DNA of 64,000 nucleotides, from contig NZ_AUWR01000034.1 of assembly GCF_000455125.1 (NCBI RefSeq), forward strand, positions 1 to 64,000. Direction: 5' to 3'. A program made the position numbers and the translations under genes. Source of the DNA: Mycobacterium sp. UM_WGJ. GTDB lineage: Bacteria; Actinomycetota; Actinomycetes; Mycobacteriales; Mycobacteriaceae. Within the stretch, counting starts at the first letter, position 1. Every line of letters begins with the position of its first letter. The notes under the pieces were generated by a model. It did no database searches. It was given only the letters and a program-made list of their open reading frames with translations, and had not been told where the DNA came from. This document shows positions 35,345-43,809 of the stretch, in pieces.

Positions 35345-36262
35345 TCAGGCGTCGAGCACCGCGCGCAACGCCGCACCCACCTTGGTGATCACCCCGGGGG
35401 TGTAGCCGGGGATGTTCATGGTGACCCCACCGACACCCGCATCGAGCACCTTGGTCTTGATCTGCTCGGCGATCGATTCGGGGCTGCCGGCCACCATCCG
35501 CTGACTCATTGCGGCGGGAATCTGATCGGTGGTCACGCCCTCGCCGGCCAGGGCGGTGAGCAGCATGGTGGTCTCCAGGGTCGCCGGGTCGCGGCCCACC
35601 TCGTCGCAGCTGCGCCGCACCGCGTCCATCTTCGCGCGGACCTCGTCGAACCCGGTGATGAGGTTGAGGTGGTCGAAGTGACGCGCGGCCAACGGGATTG
35701 TCTTCTTCTCGCCGCTGCCGCCGATCAGCAGCGGAATGTGGTCGCGGAAGCGGGGTTCGGCCATCGCCTCTTGGGTGCGGTACCACTTACCTTCGAATGT
35801 GGGTCGCTCGCCCTTGATCATCGGCAGGATGATCTGCAGCGCCTCGTCGAGCCGGTTGAAGCGGTCGGTGAAGGTACCGAATTCGAAGCCCAGCTGGTCG
35901 TGTTCGAGCTCGAACCAGCCAGTGCCGATGCCCAGGATGGCGCGGCCGGCACTGACCACATCGAGCGTGGTGATGATCTTGGCCAGCAGCGCCGGGTTGC
36001 GGTAGGTGTTGCCGGTGACCAGCGTGCCCAGCTGCACCTGCTGCGTCGCGGTCGCCAGCGCGCCCAGAGCGGTATAGGCCTCGAGCATCGGCTGATCGGG
36101 GGAGCCCAGCATGGGCAGTTGATAGAAGTGGTCCATCACGAAGACCGCGTCGAACCCGGCGGCCTCGGCCTCGCGGGCCTGTGCGATGACGGTGGGGAAC
36201 AGCTCCGAAACGTCGGTGCCGTAGGAGAAGTCGGGAATCTGGAAGCCAAGGCGAATTGTCAC
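35345..36262 (-). CDS. LLM-class F420-dependent oxidoreductase (Rv1855c-like)
   Basis: This 305-residue luciferase-like protein is of the mycobacterial F420 group. Motifs are A-E-A-A-G-F-D-A-V-F-V-M-D-H-F-Y early, G-T-L-V-T-G-N-T-Y-R-N-P, G-R-A-I-L-G-I-G-T-G-W-F-E-L-E-H and P-L-L-I-G-G-S-G-E-K-K-T, all characteristic of the Rv1855c-like branch. It is only distantly similar to the LLM protein encoded at 32099. The start is GTG at 36262 (V-T-I-R-L-G-F). The substrate is unknown. Confidence 0.87.
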   Translation of the reverse strand: MTIRLGFQIPDFSYGTDVSELFPTVIAQAREAEAAGFDAVFVMDHFYQLPMLGSPDQPMLEAYTALGALATATQQVQLGTLVTGNTYRNPALLAKIITTLDVVSAGRAILGIGTGWFELEHDQLGFEFGTFTDRFNRLDEALQIILPMIKGERPTFEGKWYRTQEAMAEPRFRDHIPLLIGGSGEKKTIPLAARHFDHLNLITGFDEVRAKMDAVRRSCDEVGRDPATLETTMLLTALAGEGVTTDQIPAAMSQRMVAGSPESIAEQIKTKVLDAGVGGVTMNIPGYTPGVITKVGAALRAVLDA

Positions 36263-36727
36263 TTAGCCGACCTTAGTTTCGAACGGCGCATCCCGGGCCG
36301 ATTTGCGCTGTGCGCGAAAGGAACGTGCACCTCTTTGGCAGCTGATGCCCAGAGAACACAGGGCATCCGCCCGGAATTGCAAGGGATTTCCCTGATGCGC
36401 GCCGCGTCGACGGACCCATAGCTTTTTATCAGGTTCAGCGGGTTTGTCGAGGTGCCCGACGGGGGCGCCGTGATTGCGGGGAAGGCCGAGATGGTCGGCA
36501 AGGGCGTCGGCGGCAGTCCAGGCGGTGCCGGCGGCACTCCGTAGCCGCGGCGCAAGGGCCGCATCCGGAGGGGTTGACCGCTGGTGGCCGCCGTACTCAG
36601 TGGAAGCCCGTAGCGGCGGGCGAAACGGTGAAGCCTCCGAACGGACCTGCGCTGGCCTTTTCAGCGGTTACGCTTCGCCGAAAACCGCGCAAACCGCGGC
36701 AAGGCCGACTCTTTGGAGGTATGCCTC
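36263..36727. other. 465-base region with no supported gene; possible PGRS-like remnant
   Basis: No convincing complete gene is seen. On the plus strand 36422-36544 reads without a stop and ends in a short glycine-rich tract (G-K-G-V-G-G-S-P-G-G-A-G-G-T-P) before TAG. This resembles the tail of a PGRS protein, but the frame begins directly after a stop codon and lacks a start. A proline-rich minus-strand frame is probably only its shadow. Near the end, TTTTC-x-GCG...CGC-x-GAAAA around 36658-36685 and CCGCG...CGCGG around 36687-36701 could fold upstream of lemA, whose promoter must be here. Confidence 0.45.
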
Positions 36728-37330
36728 ATGGGGCTCACCACAGGAATCATCGTCGTTGTAGCCATATTCCTGCTCCTCACGGTGCTCGTGATCGCGGGCT
36801 ACAACGGCCTGGTTCGGGCGCGCAACGCGTACAAGAACGCCTTCGCCCAGATCGACGTTCAGTTGCGGCGTCGCTTCGACCTCATTCCCAACCTGATCGA
36901 AACCGCCAAGGCGTACATGGCGCATGAGCGCCAGACCCTGGAGGCGGTCGTCAATGCGCGTGGCGCCGCGATGAACGGCCTTGCCGCCGCCCAGGCCAAT
37001 CCCGGTGACCCGGCGGCGATGCAGCAGTTGGCGCAGGGGCAGCAGGCGCTCGACGGCGCGCTGAGCCGGCTCAACCTGGTGGTCGAGCAGTATCCCGACC
37101 TCAAGGCGAACCAGAACATGATGCAACTGTCGGAGGAACTGACCTCCACCGAAAACAAGGTCGCGTTCGCCCGCCAGGCCTACAACGACGCGGTGATGAA
37201 CTACAACAACCGGCGCGAGACGTTCCCCGGCAATGTCTATGCCGGCATGTTCAACTTTGCGCCGGCCGCCCTGCTCGAGATCCCGCCGGAGCAACCGGAG
37301 ATGCGGGACGCGCCGAAGGTTCAGTTCTGA
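36728..37330 (+). CDS. lemA: LemA family membrane protein
   Basis: This 200-residue protein has one N-terminal membrane helix (residues 5-27) followed by a four-helix LemA domain. Signature parts are Y-N-G-L-V-R-A-R-N, R-R-F-D-L-I-P-N-L-I-E-T, and E-N-K-V-A-F-A-R-Q-A-Y-N-D-A near the end, then N-N-R-R-E-T-F-P-G-N. ATG at 36728 has GGAGG 10 bases upstream. The M48 protease gene begins 13 bases after the stop, so they form an operon; LemA proteins often sit beside membrane proteases. The exact role is unknown. Confidence 0.93.
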   Translation: MGLTTGIIVVVAIFLLLTVLVIAGYNGLVRARNAYKNAFAQIDVQLRRRFDLIPNLIETAKAYMAHERQTLEAVVNARGAAMNGLAAAQANPGDPAAMQQLAQGQQALDGALSRLNLVVEQYPDLKANQNMMQLSEELTSTENKVAFARQAYNDAVMNYNNRRETFPGNVYAGMFNFAPAALLEIPPEQPEMRDAPKVQF

Positions 37331-37343
37331 CCGACCGGCGGCC

Positions 37344-39293
37344 ATGAACTTCTTCGAGCATCAGCGGGCCGCCAAGGGAACCACGCTGAAGCTGGTGCTG
37401 CTCTTCGGGGCCGCGGTGATGGCGTTGGTCGCGGCGATCGATGCCGCCGCGGTGATTGCGATGCTCTATCTCTCAAAGGATTACGGCGGAATCGATTCAT
37501 CATCGATTCTGGCGATCGTCATCGTCGTCACCGCGATCACGCTCGTGATCATCGCAGGGGGAACGTTGTTCAAGACAATTTCGCTGCGCAAGGGGGGCGC
37601 TGCTGTCGCCGCGGCCGTCGGCGCGGTGCCCGTGGACCCGACGACGACCGACCCGCAGTTGCGTAGGTACGTCAACATCGTCGAGGAGATGTCGCTGGCG
37701 TCCGGCGTGCCTGCGCCACGTCTGTTCGTCATGCCGGGTGAACCCGGAATCAACGCTTTCGCCGCAGGTTTCACACCGGCCGATGCTGCGATCGCGGTGA
37801 CAGGCGGCGCCCTGGCACAACTCAACCGTGATGAATTACAGGGTGTCATCGCTCACGAGTTCAGCCACATCCTCAACGGTGATATGCGGCTGAACATTCG
37901 ACTCATCGGGCTGCTCAGCGGAATCTTGCTGATCGGAATGATCGGCCTGCGCATGCTGCAGGTCGGCGGCCGCGGGAGCGACGGCAAACGCGCGCTTCCC
38001 CTCCTTGCGTTCGCGTTTGCGATGATGGTGCTCGGCTACGTCGGCGTGTTCTTCGCCAACGTGATCAAGGCCGCGGTCGCACGGCAACGGGAGTGGCTGG
38101 CCGACGCGTCGGCGGTGCAGTTCACGCGCCAGACCGACGGCCTCGAAGGCGCGCTGAAGAAGATCGGCGGCATACCGACCGGTTCGCGGCTGCGCGACTC
38201 CCGCAATGCCGCCGAGGTCAGCCACATGCTGTTCGGAGAGGGCGCGCGACGGTCATTCGCGTCGTTGTTCGCGACGCATCCGCCCCTCACGGACCGGATC
38301 AGGGCGCTCAACCCCACCTTCGACCCCGGCGAAATCGCCGAACTGCAGCAGCGGTACGCCAATCAGGCACCCGACGGCCTGGCCGAGGACGTCGCCGCAG
38401 GTTTCGCCCCCGCCGCAACGGCGCTCGGCCGTCAGACCCCCGCACCAGAGCAAGTCTCCGATGCCGGCTGGCGCACCAGCCCCGAGCAAGTCGTGGCTCG
38501 CGCAGGCACCTTCACTCCGGCCGACCTGAAGTACGGCGCGGCTCTGCATGCGCGGATTCCTGACGATGTCCGCGCGCTGGCCAGCCAGCCCACCACGGCC
38601 CCCGCGGCCGTCATCGCGTTGCTCCTGGCACCGTCGAGCGGGGGTCTGCACGCCCGCCAGCTTGCCTCGGTGACCGAGCTTCTGGGGCCGACGCAGGCAC
38701 GGGAAGCCTCCGCGCTCGCCGACCGGATGCGCGCGCTGCCGCGCGAACTTCGGCTCCCGGTCGTCGCGCTGGCCTTGCCGCAGATCGCCACCCACTCTCG
38801 TGCCGAACAGGACGCGCTCATCGCGGTGCTCAATGCGCTCGCCGTCGCCGACGAGAAGGTGACGATGTTCGAATACTGCCTGACCCGCCTGGTCTGGGTT
38901 TACCTACTCGACACCAACGACCCGGCTCGCAGAAGCAAGGTGGGCAGCGATTCGCTCACCGGTGTGCGCCCGGTGGTGACGACCCTGCTGGCGACTCTCG
39001 CGGTCGCCGGGGGCGCCGACCAAAACGTGGCGACACAGACTTTGGACATTGCGCTGCAACGACTTTACGGTGATACCGCCAGGCTCGAGAACCCGCGCCG
39101 GTTGAGCTGGCAACAGACCCTCGACGAAGGCTGGGCCGCCCTCGACGCCTTGGATCCGAGGGCGAAGCAGGCACTCGTCGAAGCGATGGTGGAATCGGTG
39201 CTGCACGACGGCATCGTGACAGCATCGGAAGCTGAATTGCTCCGTGCGGCATGCTGCTTGATGCACGTTCCCCTGCCTGCGCTGTTGGGCTGA
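37344..39293 (+). CDS. M48-family membrane zinc metalloprotease with long C-terminal extension
   Basis: This 649-residue protein has two N-terminal membrane helices (about residues 15-43 and 52-76). The M48 zinc site is H-E-F-S-H at residues 171-175, with the third ligand Glu probably in R-Q-R-E-W-L-A-D-A-S-A. Two more membrane helices lie around 185-240. The first 330 residues correspond to HtpX/Ste24-type proteases that degrade misfolded membrane proteins. About 320 residues follow, starting with a Pro/Ala linker and then helical repeats of unknown type (tellurite-resistance-like end: L-V-E-A-M-V-E-S-V, E-A-E-L-L-R-A). ATG at 37344. Co-transcribed with lemA. Confidence 0.9.
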   Translation: MNFFEHQRAAKGTTLKLVLLFGAAVMALVAAIDAAAVIAMLYLSKDYGGIDSSSILAIVIVVTAITLVIIAGGTLFKTISLRKGGAAVAAAVGAVPVDPTTTDPQLRRYVNIVEEMSLASGVPAPRLFVMPGEPGINAFAAGFTPADAAIAVTGGALAQLNRDELQGVIAHEFSHILNGDMRLNIRLIGLLSGILLIGMIGLRMLQVGGRGSDGKRALPLLAFAFAMMVLGYVGVFFANVIKAAVARQREWLADASAVQFTRQTDGLEGALKKIGGIPTGSRLRDSRNAAEVSHMLFGEGARRSFASLFATHPPLTDRIRALNPTFDPGEIAELQQRYANQAPDGLAEDVAAGFAPAATALGRQTPAPEQVSDAGWRTSPEQVVARAGTFTPADLKYGAALHARIPDDVRALASQPTTAPAAVIALLLAPSSGGLHARQLASVTELLGPTQAREASALADRMRALPRELRLPVVALALPQIATHSRAEQDALIAVLNALAVADEKVTMFEYCLTRLVWVYLLDTNDPARRSKVGSDSLTGVRPVVTTLLATLAVAGGADQNVATQTLDIALQRLYGDTARLENPRRLSWQQTLDEGWAALDALDPRAKQALVEAMVESVLHDGIVTASEAELLRAACCLMHVPLPALLG

Positions 39294-39437
39294 CTGTCGT
39301 CGGTGGAGCAAGTCGAGGGGACCCACCACCAACGCTGCCGGGCCGACGCGCGCTCGGCAAGCTCACCCCGATCGAGCGGAACCACCGCGGGGTTCTTCGC
39401 TCCTCGCTGGAGCAGAGCGGCTGCCAATGCGGCGGTA

Positions 39438-40136
39438 TCAGCTGTCCAGCTCCCTGTGGCGCGGGTGTACCCGATATTCCATCGACTGTTCGCGTCGGAT
39501 GGGGTGGCGTCGGCCGGCGTAGTAGGCGGCCACGTATAAGAAGTAAAAAACACCGGCGGTGATGACTGTGTTGACGACGAACTGCACGTATTGTCCGCGT
39601 GCTATCGGGTAGCGCCAGCTGGCGTCGCCGTATGCGGTTCCGGCAATCAGGAGGGCAAGAAAGGTGACGCTCATGATCGCGGCCCATGATTCCCCCTTGC
39701 CGATAATGATCAAGTAGACGTGCCCCGTGGCGATTACCGACGGAATCAAGAAGAGCCACCACATGGTTGTGGCGGTGAGGAGCCCGCTGTAGGAGTCGGG
39801 ATGGAGGTCGATCTCCTGCCGCGTGGAATCGGTTGTTGCAGGAGCATCTTCGGGATCGGGGTCTGTGATCGTCAGCGCATAGATTCTTCCGCGGATCTTG
39901 ATGTAGGGAGTGGCTACGTAGGCTATAAACGCCATCGTCACGAGGGGAAATAGTCCTAGCGCTACTGCGTCGTCCCAGCTGGGATATTTCAGGAAGATGC
40001 CAGAGACGCCCGCTGTGCAAGCGAGGGTCCAGTAGATGCGCCGCTGGGCGCTGGTGCTGATCTTGAGGAACGAGAGTGTGAATCCCCCGACAAGGCACAG
40101 GATGATGACCCCAAAAGACAGATTGCTTACCGTCAT
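39438..40136 (-). CDS. Polytopic membrane protein, candidate immunity partner
   Basis: This 232-residue protein has about six hydrophobic segments: residues 5-25, 30-48, 52-76, 115-140, 147-167 and 180-205. A polar, acidic loop lies between the third and fourth (D-P-D-P-E-D-A-P-A-T-T). I do not recognise a family. ATG at 40136 overlaps the stop of the upstream WXG-type gene by four bases, so the two are translationally coupled. Close linkage after a large T7SS-type protein with a glycine-zipper C-terminus is how membrane immunity proteins such as TsaI are placed next to their toxins. That role is inference. It is less GC-rich than the neighbours, pointing to transfer. Confidence 0.7.
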   Translation of the reverse strand: MTVSNLSFGVIILCLVGGFTLSFLKISTSAQRRIYWTLACTAGVSGIFLKYPSWDDAVALGLFPLVTMAFIAYVATPYIKIRGRIYALTITDPDPEDAPATTDSTRQEIDLHPDSYSGLLTATTMWWLFLIPSVIATGHVYLIIIGKGESWAAIMSVTFLALLIAGTAYGDASWRYPIARGQYVQFVVNTVITAGVFYFLYVAAYYAGRRHPIRREQSMEYRVHPRHRELDS

Positions 40137-41332
40137 TTGCCGATAGCCCACTCCACTAGCTTTTCCCCTCCCAACCCGCCTGCCGCAGCGCCGAGAAGGC
40201 CGACAATTACAGTGCCCTCTGGCCCCACCCATGAACCCCATGCCGCCCCGGCGATGAAGCCTCCGCCCCATGAGCCGAGGCTGCGTCCACCGAACTTGGC
40301 GAGCTCCTCACCTGTTTCGGAACCGAGGACGATGTTATCGATGGTCGCGGCCGCGTCCAGGCCAATTCCGGCCACGGACAGCCGTTTACCCAGCGTCTTG
40401 AGGGCATCGACATCCGCCTTCGACCACACTTGAGCTTCGCCCCAATGCTTGCCCTGGGGGAGGGCGTTTGCCTGCGAACCCAGGCCGCTGCCCAGACCGC
40501 CGACCCCGCTCGATATGCCAGAGCCCGCGTCGTGGAGCAGCTGCCGGGGCGACTTGCCGCTGTGCACCTCATCGAGCGCTTGCCGGACACCGGCCGGCGA
40601 GACCCCCGCCGACTTCAGCTGATTGGCGAAGCTGCCAAGCACCAATTCCCGGGCCTGGGATTCGCACCTATCAAGCATTCGGGTTGCTTCATCGGGTGTC
40701 AGCGGTGGTCGGTCTGGATAGGCCTGACCAGATTCCAGGAAAGCCTGAAGCTGCCGTCTGGCTTGGGCGCGGGTGCGCGCGTCGCCGCCCAGAACTGGAT
40801 CGGCTGGTAGCGGGCCGATGAACTCCGAATTCCGGAAATCATCGAGACGTTCCTGAGCCAGCCGGCGTGCCGTGGGGTCGGCAGCGGGATCCTCGGCAAT
40901 CGCCTGATCACGCCGCCGCGCTGCATCGGACGGGTCGGCGTCGACTGGCGCCGGAACATGCGGACGCCCGTTGCCGCCTGCCCCGCCGTCAGCGCCGTCT
41001 TCGCCGAAGCTGAAGGCGCGCAGTCCTGCGGTGGCGGTGCTGAGTTGGCGGCCTATCTCCTGCTCGTGATGGACCAGATTGTCGGCCCGAGATCTGATGA
41101 ACGCCCGATGCCGCTCAGCCGCGAACTCGCGTGCCTCCTGCTCGGCCGCTGAAGTGTAGTAGGCCCAGGTGTCGGTGACGGAGTAGTCGTCGCCGACTCG
41201 GTATTCGTCGCGTTCGGCGAGGCCGATGGCTTCGAGTACAGCAGCCTTGTTGCCTTGTTGGGCCTGTGCGGCGCGGGCGGCAATATCGGCGGCGCGGCGC
41301 AGCATGTCTGCGGGGCCGTGGACGGTGACCAC
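40133..41332 (-). CDS. T7SS WXG-type large protein with glycine-zipper C-terminus (body after in-frame TGA)
   Basis: From GTG 41332 this frame gives 399 residues. The same frame continues upstream through a TGA (41378-41380) to ATG 41527, giving an intended protein of 464 codons. The N-terminal third is helical (A-A-D-I-A-A-R-A-A-Q-A-Q-Q-G-N-K) and resembles large WXG-type ESX substrates of mycobacteria. The middle is acidic and Gly/Asp/Pro-rich. The C-terminal 45 residues are hydrophobic with repeated small residues (W-G-G-G-F-I-A-G-A-A-W-G, then G-L-L-G-A-A-A-G-G-L-G-G), a glycine zipper suited to membrane insertion. An EspC-like gene precedes it and a membrane protein overlaps its end. No enzymatic domain is seen. 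Without its N-terminus secretion may fail. Confidence 0.72.
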   Translation of the reverse strand: MVTVHGPADMLRRAADIAARAAQAQQGNKAAVLEAIGLAERDEYRVGDDYSVTDTWAYYTSAAEQEAREFAAERHRAFIRSRADNLVHHEQEIGRQLSTATAGLRAFSFGEDGADGGAGGNGRPHVPAPVDADPSDAARRRDQAIAEDPAADPTARRLAQERLDDFRNSEFIGPLPADPVLGGDARTRAQARRQLQAFLESGQAYPDRPPLTPDEATRMLDRCESQARELVLGSFANQLKSAGVSPAGVRQALDEVHSGKSPRQLLHDAGSGISSGVGGLGSGLGSQANALPQGKHWGEAQVWSKADVDALKTLGKRLSVAGIGLDAAATIDNIVLGSETGEELAKFGGRSLGSWGGGFIAGAAWGSWVGPEGTVIVGLLGAAAGGLGGEKLVEWAIGK

Positions 41333-41377
41333 ATCGGCGGCGGTGCGGTGTTGAAAGGCCTCAGCTCCGGCGCCGGT

Positions 41378-41527
41378 TCAGGGGGTCCCGCCAGGGGTCT
41401 TTGAGGCCTCGCGGACCTCGGTGAACGAGGCTTCCCAGGTGTCGGCGGGGGAGGCCCAGGCGGTTGCGTTGATGGTCAGGAAATCCCAATCGGCGTCCTC
41501 GATCTCGGTCAACGTCGGATAGGTCAT
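41378..41527 (-). pseudogene. N-terminal fragment of the WXG-type protein, ended by in-frame TGA
   Basis: ATG 41527 opens 49 codons (M-T-Y-P-T-L-T-E-I-E, then D-T-W-E-A-S-F-T-E-V-R-E-A) and stops at TGA in the context G-G-T-P-stop-T-G-A-G-A-E-A-F. The downstream coding is in the same frame. A single base change TGG to TGA explains it, and the lost Trp would form the W-T-G of a WXG motif. The fragment starts 6 bases after the EspC-like stop. Confidence 0.75.
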
Positions 41528-41533
41528 CGCGGG

Positions 41534-41893
41534 TTACTCGCCCATCCCGGCCGCACCCGCGCCGCCGTCGGTGCCGGAGAGCGGGGCCAAGGGCGGGAGG
41601 CCAGCATCACGCTGGGGGACCGCTGTCAGGGCGGCGGCACCCTCGTTGTCCATCGCCACATACTCGTCGGCCGCGGCGGCGAGCTTTGTCGAGTCGGCGG
41701 TCATCCGTGTGCGCATCGCGGCAGCCGCTGCGCTGGCGCCGGTGTTGACAGTGTTGGAGGCAGCGCCGCTGGACTGCCACCGAGGCACCGCCGTTGTCGG
41801 CAAAGCCGGTGTGACATGACCAGACAGCACTGAACAGCGCTGCGCCAGCGCGCGAAGGCTGACCGGGGAGACCCGCAACACGGGAGTGGTCAT
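41534..41893 (-). CDS. EspC-like small T7SS substrate
   Basis: This 119-residue, Ala-rich protein is predicted to form a helical hairpin as in EspC/WXG100-related ESX substrates. The first helix is L-R-V-S-P-V-S-L-R-A-L-A-Q-R-C. The turn contains V-P-R-W-Q-S-S-G-A-A, with Trp39. The second helix ends with Y-V-A-M-D at residues 78-82, a perfect YxxxD secretion signal. The Gly-rich tail is short. Small proteins of this kind are often partners of the large WXG protein encoded next, here 6 bases downstream. Starts at ATG 41893. The gene ends near tRNA-Arg. Confidence 0.8.
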   Translation of the reverse strand: MTTPVLRVSPVSLRALAQRCSVLSGHVTPALPTTAVPRWQSSGAASNTVNTGASAAAAAMRTRMTADSTKLAAAADEYVAMDNEGAAALTAVPQRDAGLPPLAPLSGTDGGAGAAGMGE

Positions 41894-41977
41894 GGGCAGA
41901 GCGTATAAGTGAACCGCGGTTTGCGAAATTCACTGGGAACCGGAAGCGTCGAACCCGATACAGGCCTGGTAGATGGG

Positions 41978-42050
41978 TGCCCCCGGCAGGATTCGAACCT
42001 GCGGCCTTCTGCTCCGGAGGCAGACGCTCTATCCCCTGAGCTACGGGGGC
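41978..42050 (-). tRNA. tRNA-Arg (anticodon CCG)
   Basis: The 73-base gene folds as a cloverleaf: acceptor stem GCCCCCG/CGGGGGC, D-arm from TAGCTCAGGGGATAGAGC, anticodon stem TCTGC/GCAGA with loop CTCCGGA, and T-arm GCAGGTTCGAATCCTGC. The anticodon CCG reads CGG. The 3' CCA is not encoded. It is divergent from argS, as next to tRNA-argV in M. tuberculosis. Confidence 0.96.
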
Positions 42051-42162
42051 GCTCGCGTGATGCGGCGCCATGTGGGCTTTGACAGACTAGCGCATCAATG
42101 GCCGGACTTAAGAACCGGACGGATTCGGGGCCTGACCACGTCAGACCATAGGATGGGGCCTC

Positions 42163-43809
42163 GTGACCCCCGCCGATCTGGCCGAATTGCTCAAGAACAC
42201 CGCCGCAGCGGTGCTGGCCGAGCACGACCTGGACACCGCCGCGCTGCCCGCGACGGTGACAGTCGAGCGGCCGCGCAACCCCGAACACGGTGATTACGCC
42301 ACCAACCTGGCGCTGCAGCTGGGCAAGAAGGTGGGTGTCAACCCGCGTGAGCTGGCCGAGTGGCTGGCCGAAGCACTGGCGCAGGCCGACGGGATCGCCG
42401 CGGCCGAGATCGCCGGGCCGGGCTTTGTGAACCTACGCATCGAGGCTTCCGCGCAGGGTGCCGTGGTCGCCAACGTCATCGCCGCCGCAGAGAACTACGG
42501 CCACTCCCGCGAGTTCGACGGTCTCAACGTCAACCTGGAGTTCGTCTCGGCCAACCCCACCGGCCCCATCCACATCGGTGGCACCCGCTGGGCCGCGGTC
42601 GGCGACGCGCTGGGCCGGCTGCTGAGCACCCAGGGTGCCGCGGTCACCCGCGAGTACTACTTCAACGACCACGGCGCCCAGATCGACCGGTTCGCCAACT
42701 CGCTGATCGCCGCCGCCAAGGGCGAGCCCGCCCCCGAAGACGGCTACGCCGGCGCCTACATCACCGATATCGCGGCCCAAATCCAGGTCAAGGCCCCCGA
42801 CGCCCTGACCAGTCCGGACGCGCAAGAGACATTCCGCGAGATCGGCGTCGACCTGATGTTCACCCACATCAAGAAGTCGCTGCACGAGTTCGGCACCGAC
42901 TTCGACGTCTTCACCCACGAAGACTCGATGCACACCTCCGGCCGCGTCGAGCAGGCCATCGAGCGGCTGCGCGCCAACGACAACATCTACGAAAAAGACG
43001 GCGCCACCTGGCTGCGCACCAGCGCCTACGGCGACGACAAGGACCGCGTCGTCATCAAGAGCGACGGCAAGCCCGCCTACATCGCCGGCGACTTGGCCTA
43101 CTACCTGGACAAGCGCGAGCGTGGCTTCAACCTGTGCATCTACATGCTCGGCGCCGACCACCACGGCTACATCGCCCGGCTCAAGGCCGCCGCCGCCGCA
43201 TTCGGGGACGACCCGGCCACCGTCGAGGTGCTGATCGGCCAGATGGTCAATCTGGTCCGTGACGGCCAGCCGGTCAAGATGAGCAAGCGTGCCGGCACCG
43301 TCATCACCCTCGACGATCTGGTCGAGGCCATCGGCGTGGACGCCGCCCGCTACAGCCTGACCCGTTCCTCGGTGGACACTCCCATCGACATCGACCTGGC
43401 GCTGTGGTCCTCGGCGAGCAACGAAAACCCGGTCTACTACGTGCAATACGCGCACGCGCGGCTCTCGGCGCTGGCCCGCAACGCCGCCGAACTGGGCCTG
43501 GCACCCGACACCGCCAACCTCGGGCTGCTCAGCCACGACAAGGAAGGCGCGCTGATCCGCAACCTCGGGGAGTTCCCGCGGGTGCTGGAAACCGCTGCCG
43601 CACTGCGGGAACCGCACCGGGTCTGCCGCTACCTCGAAGACCTGGCCGGCGATTACCACCGGTTCTACGACAGCTGCCGAGTGCTGCCCCAAGGCGACGA
43701 GGATCCGGGTGATCTGCACGCGGCGCGGCTGGCGCTGTGTCAGGCCACTCGCCAGGTGATCGCCAACGGGCTGGGCATCCTCGGCGTGAGCGCACCGGAG
43801 CGGATGTGA
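42163..43809 (+). CDS. argS: Arginyl-tRNA synthetase
   Basis: This 548-residue class I synthetase has an N-terminal additional domain (Add-1, residues 1-100) that recognises the tRNA D-loop. The H-I-G-G signature follows S-A-N-P-T-G-P-I. The region around M-S-K-R-A-G-T replaces KMSKS. An all-helical anticodon-binding domain ends the protein. It charges tRNA-Arg, including that encoded 112 bases upstream on the other strand. GTG at 42163 is the start. It overlaps lysA by four bases (GTGA), linking it to the aspartate-family operon. Confidence 0.96.
   Translation: MTPADLAELLKNTAAAVLAEHDLDTAALPATVTVERPRNPEHGDYATNLALQLGKKVGVNPRELAEWLAEALAQADGIAAAEIAGPGFVNLRIEASAQGAVVANVIAAAENYGHSREFDGLNVNLEFVSANPTGPIHIGGTRWAAVGDALGRLLSTQGAAVTREYYFNDHGAQIDRFANSLIAAAKGEPAPEDGYAGAYITDIAAQIQVKAPDALTSPDAQETFREIGVDLMFTHIKKSLHEFGTDFDVFTHEDSMHTSGRVEQAIERLRANDNIYEKDGATWLRTSAYGDDKDRVVIKSDGKPAYIAGDLAYYLDKRERGFNLCIYMLGADHHGYIARLKAAAAAFGDDPATVEVLIGQMVNLVRDGQPVKMSKRAGTVITLDDLVEAIGVDAARYSLTRSSVDTPIDIDLALWSSASNENPVYYVQYAHARLSALARNAAELGLAPDTANLGLLSHDKEGALIRNLGEFPRVLETAAALREPHRVCRYLEDLAGDYHRFYDSCRVLPQGDEDPGDLHAARLALCQATRQVIANGLGILGVSAPERM

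Noticed and set aside
41378-41380. TGA as a selenocysteine codon
   Set aside because: No SECIS-like hairpin is seen just after it, and the position expects Trp rather than Cys.
42079-42107. argS promoter from TTGACA at 42079-42084
   Set aside because: No acceptable -10 lies 16-19 bases downstream; the nearest TTAAGA is 23 bases away.
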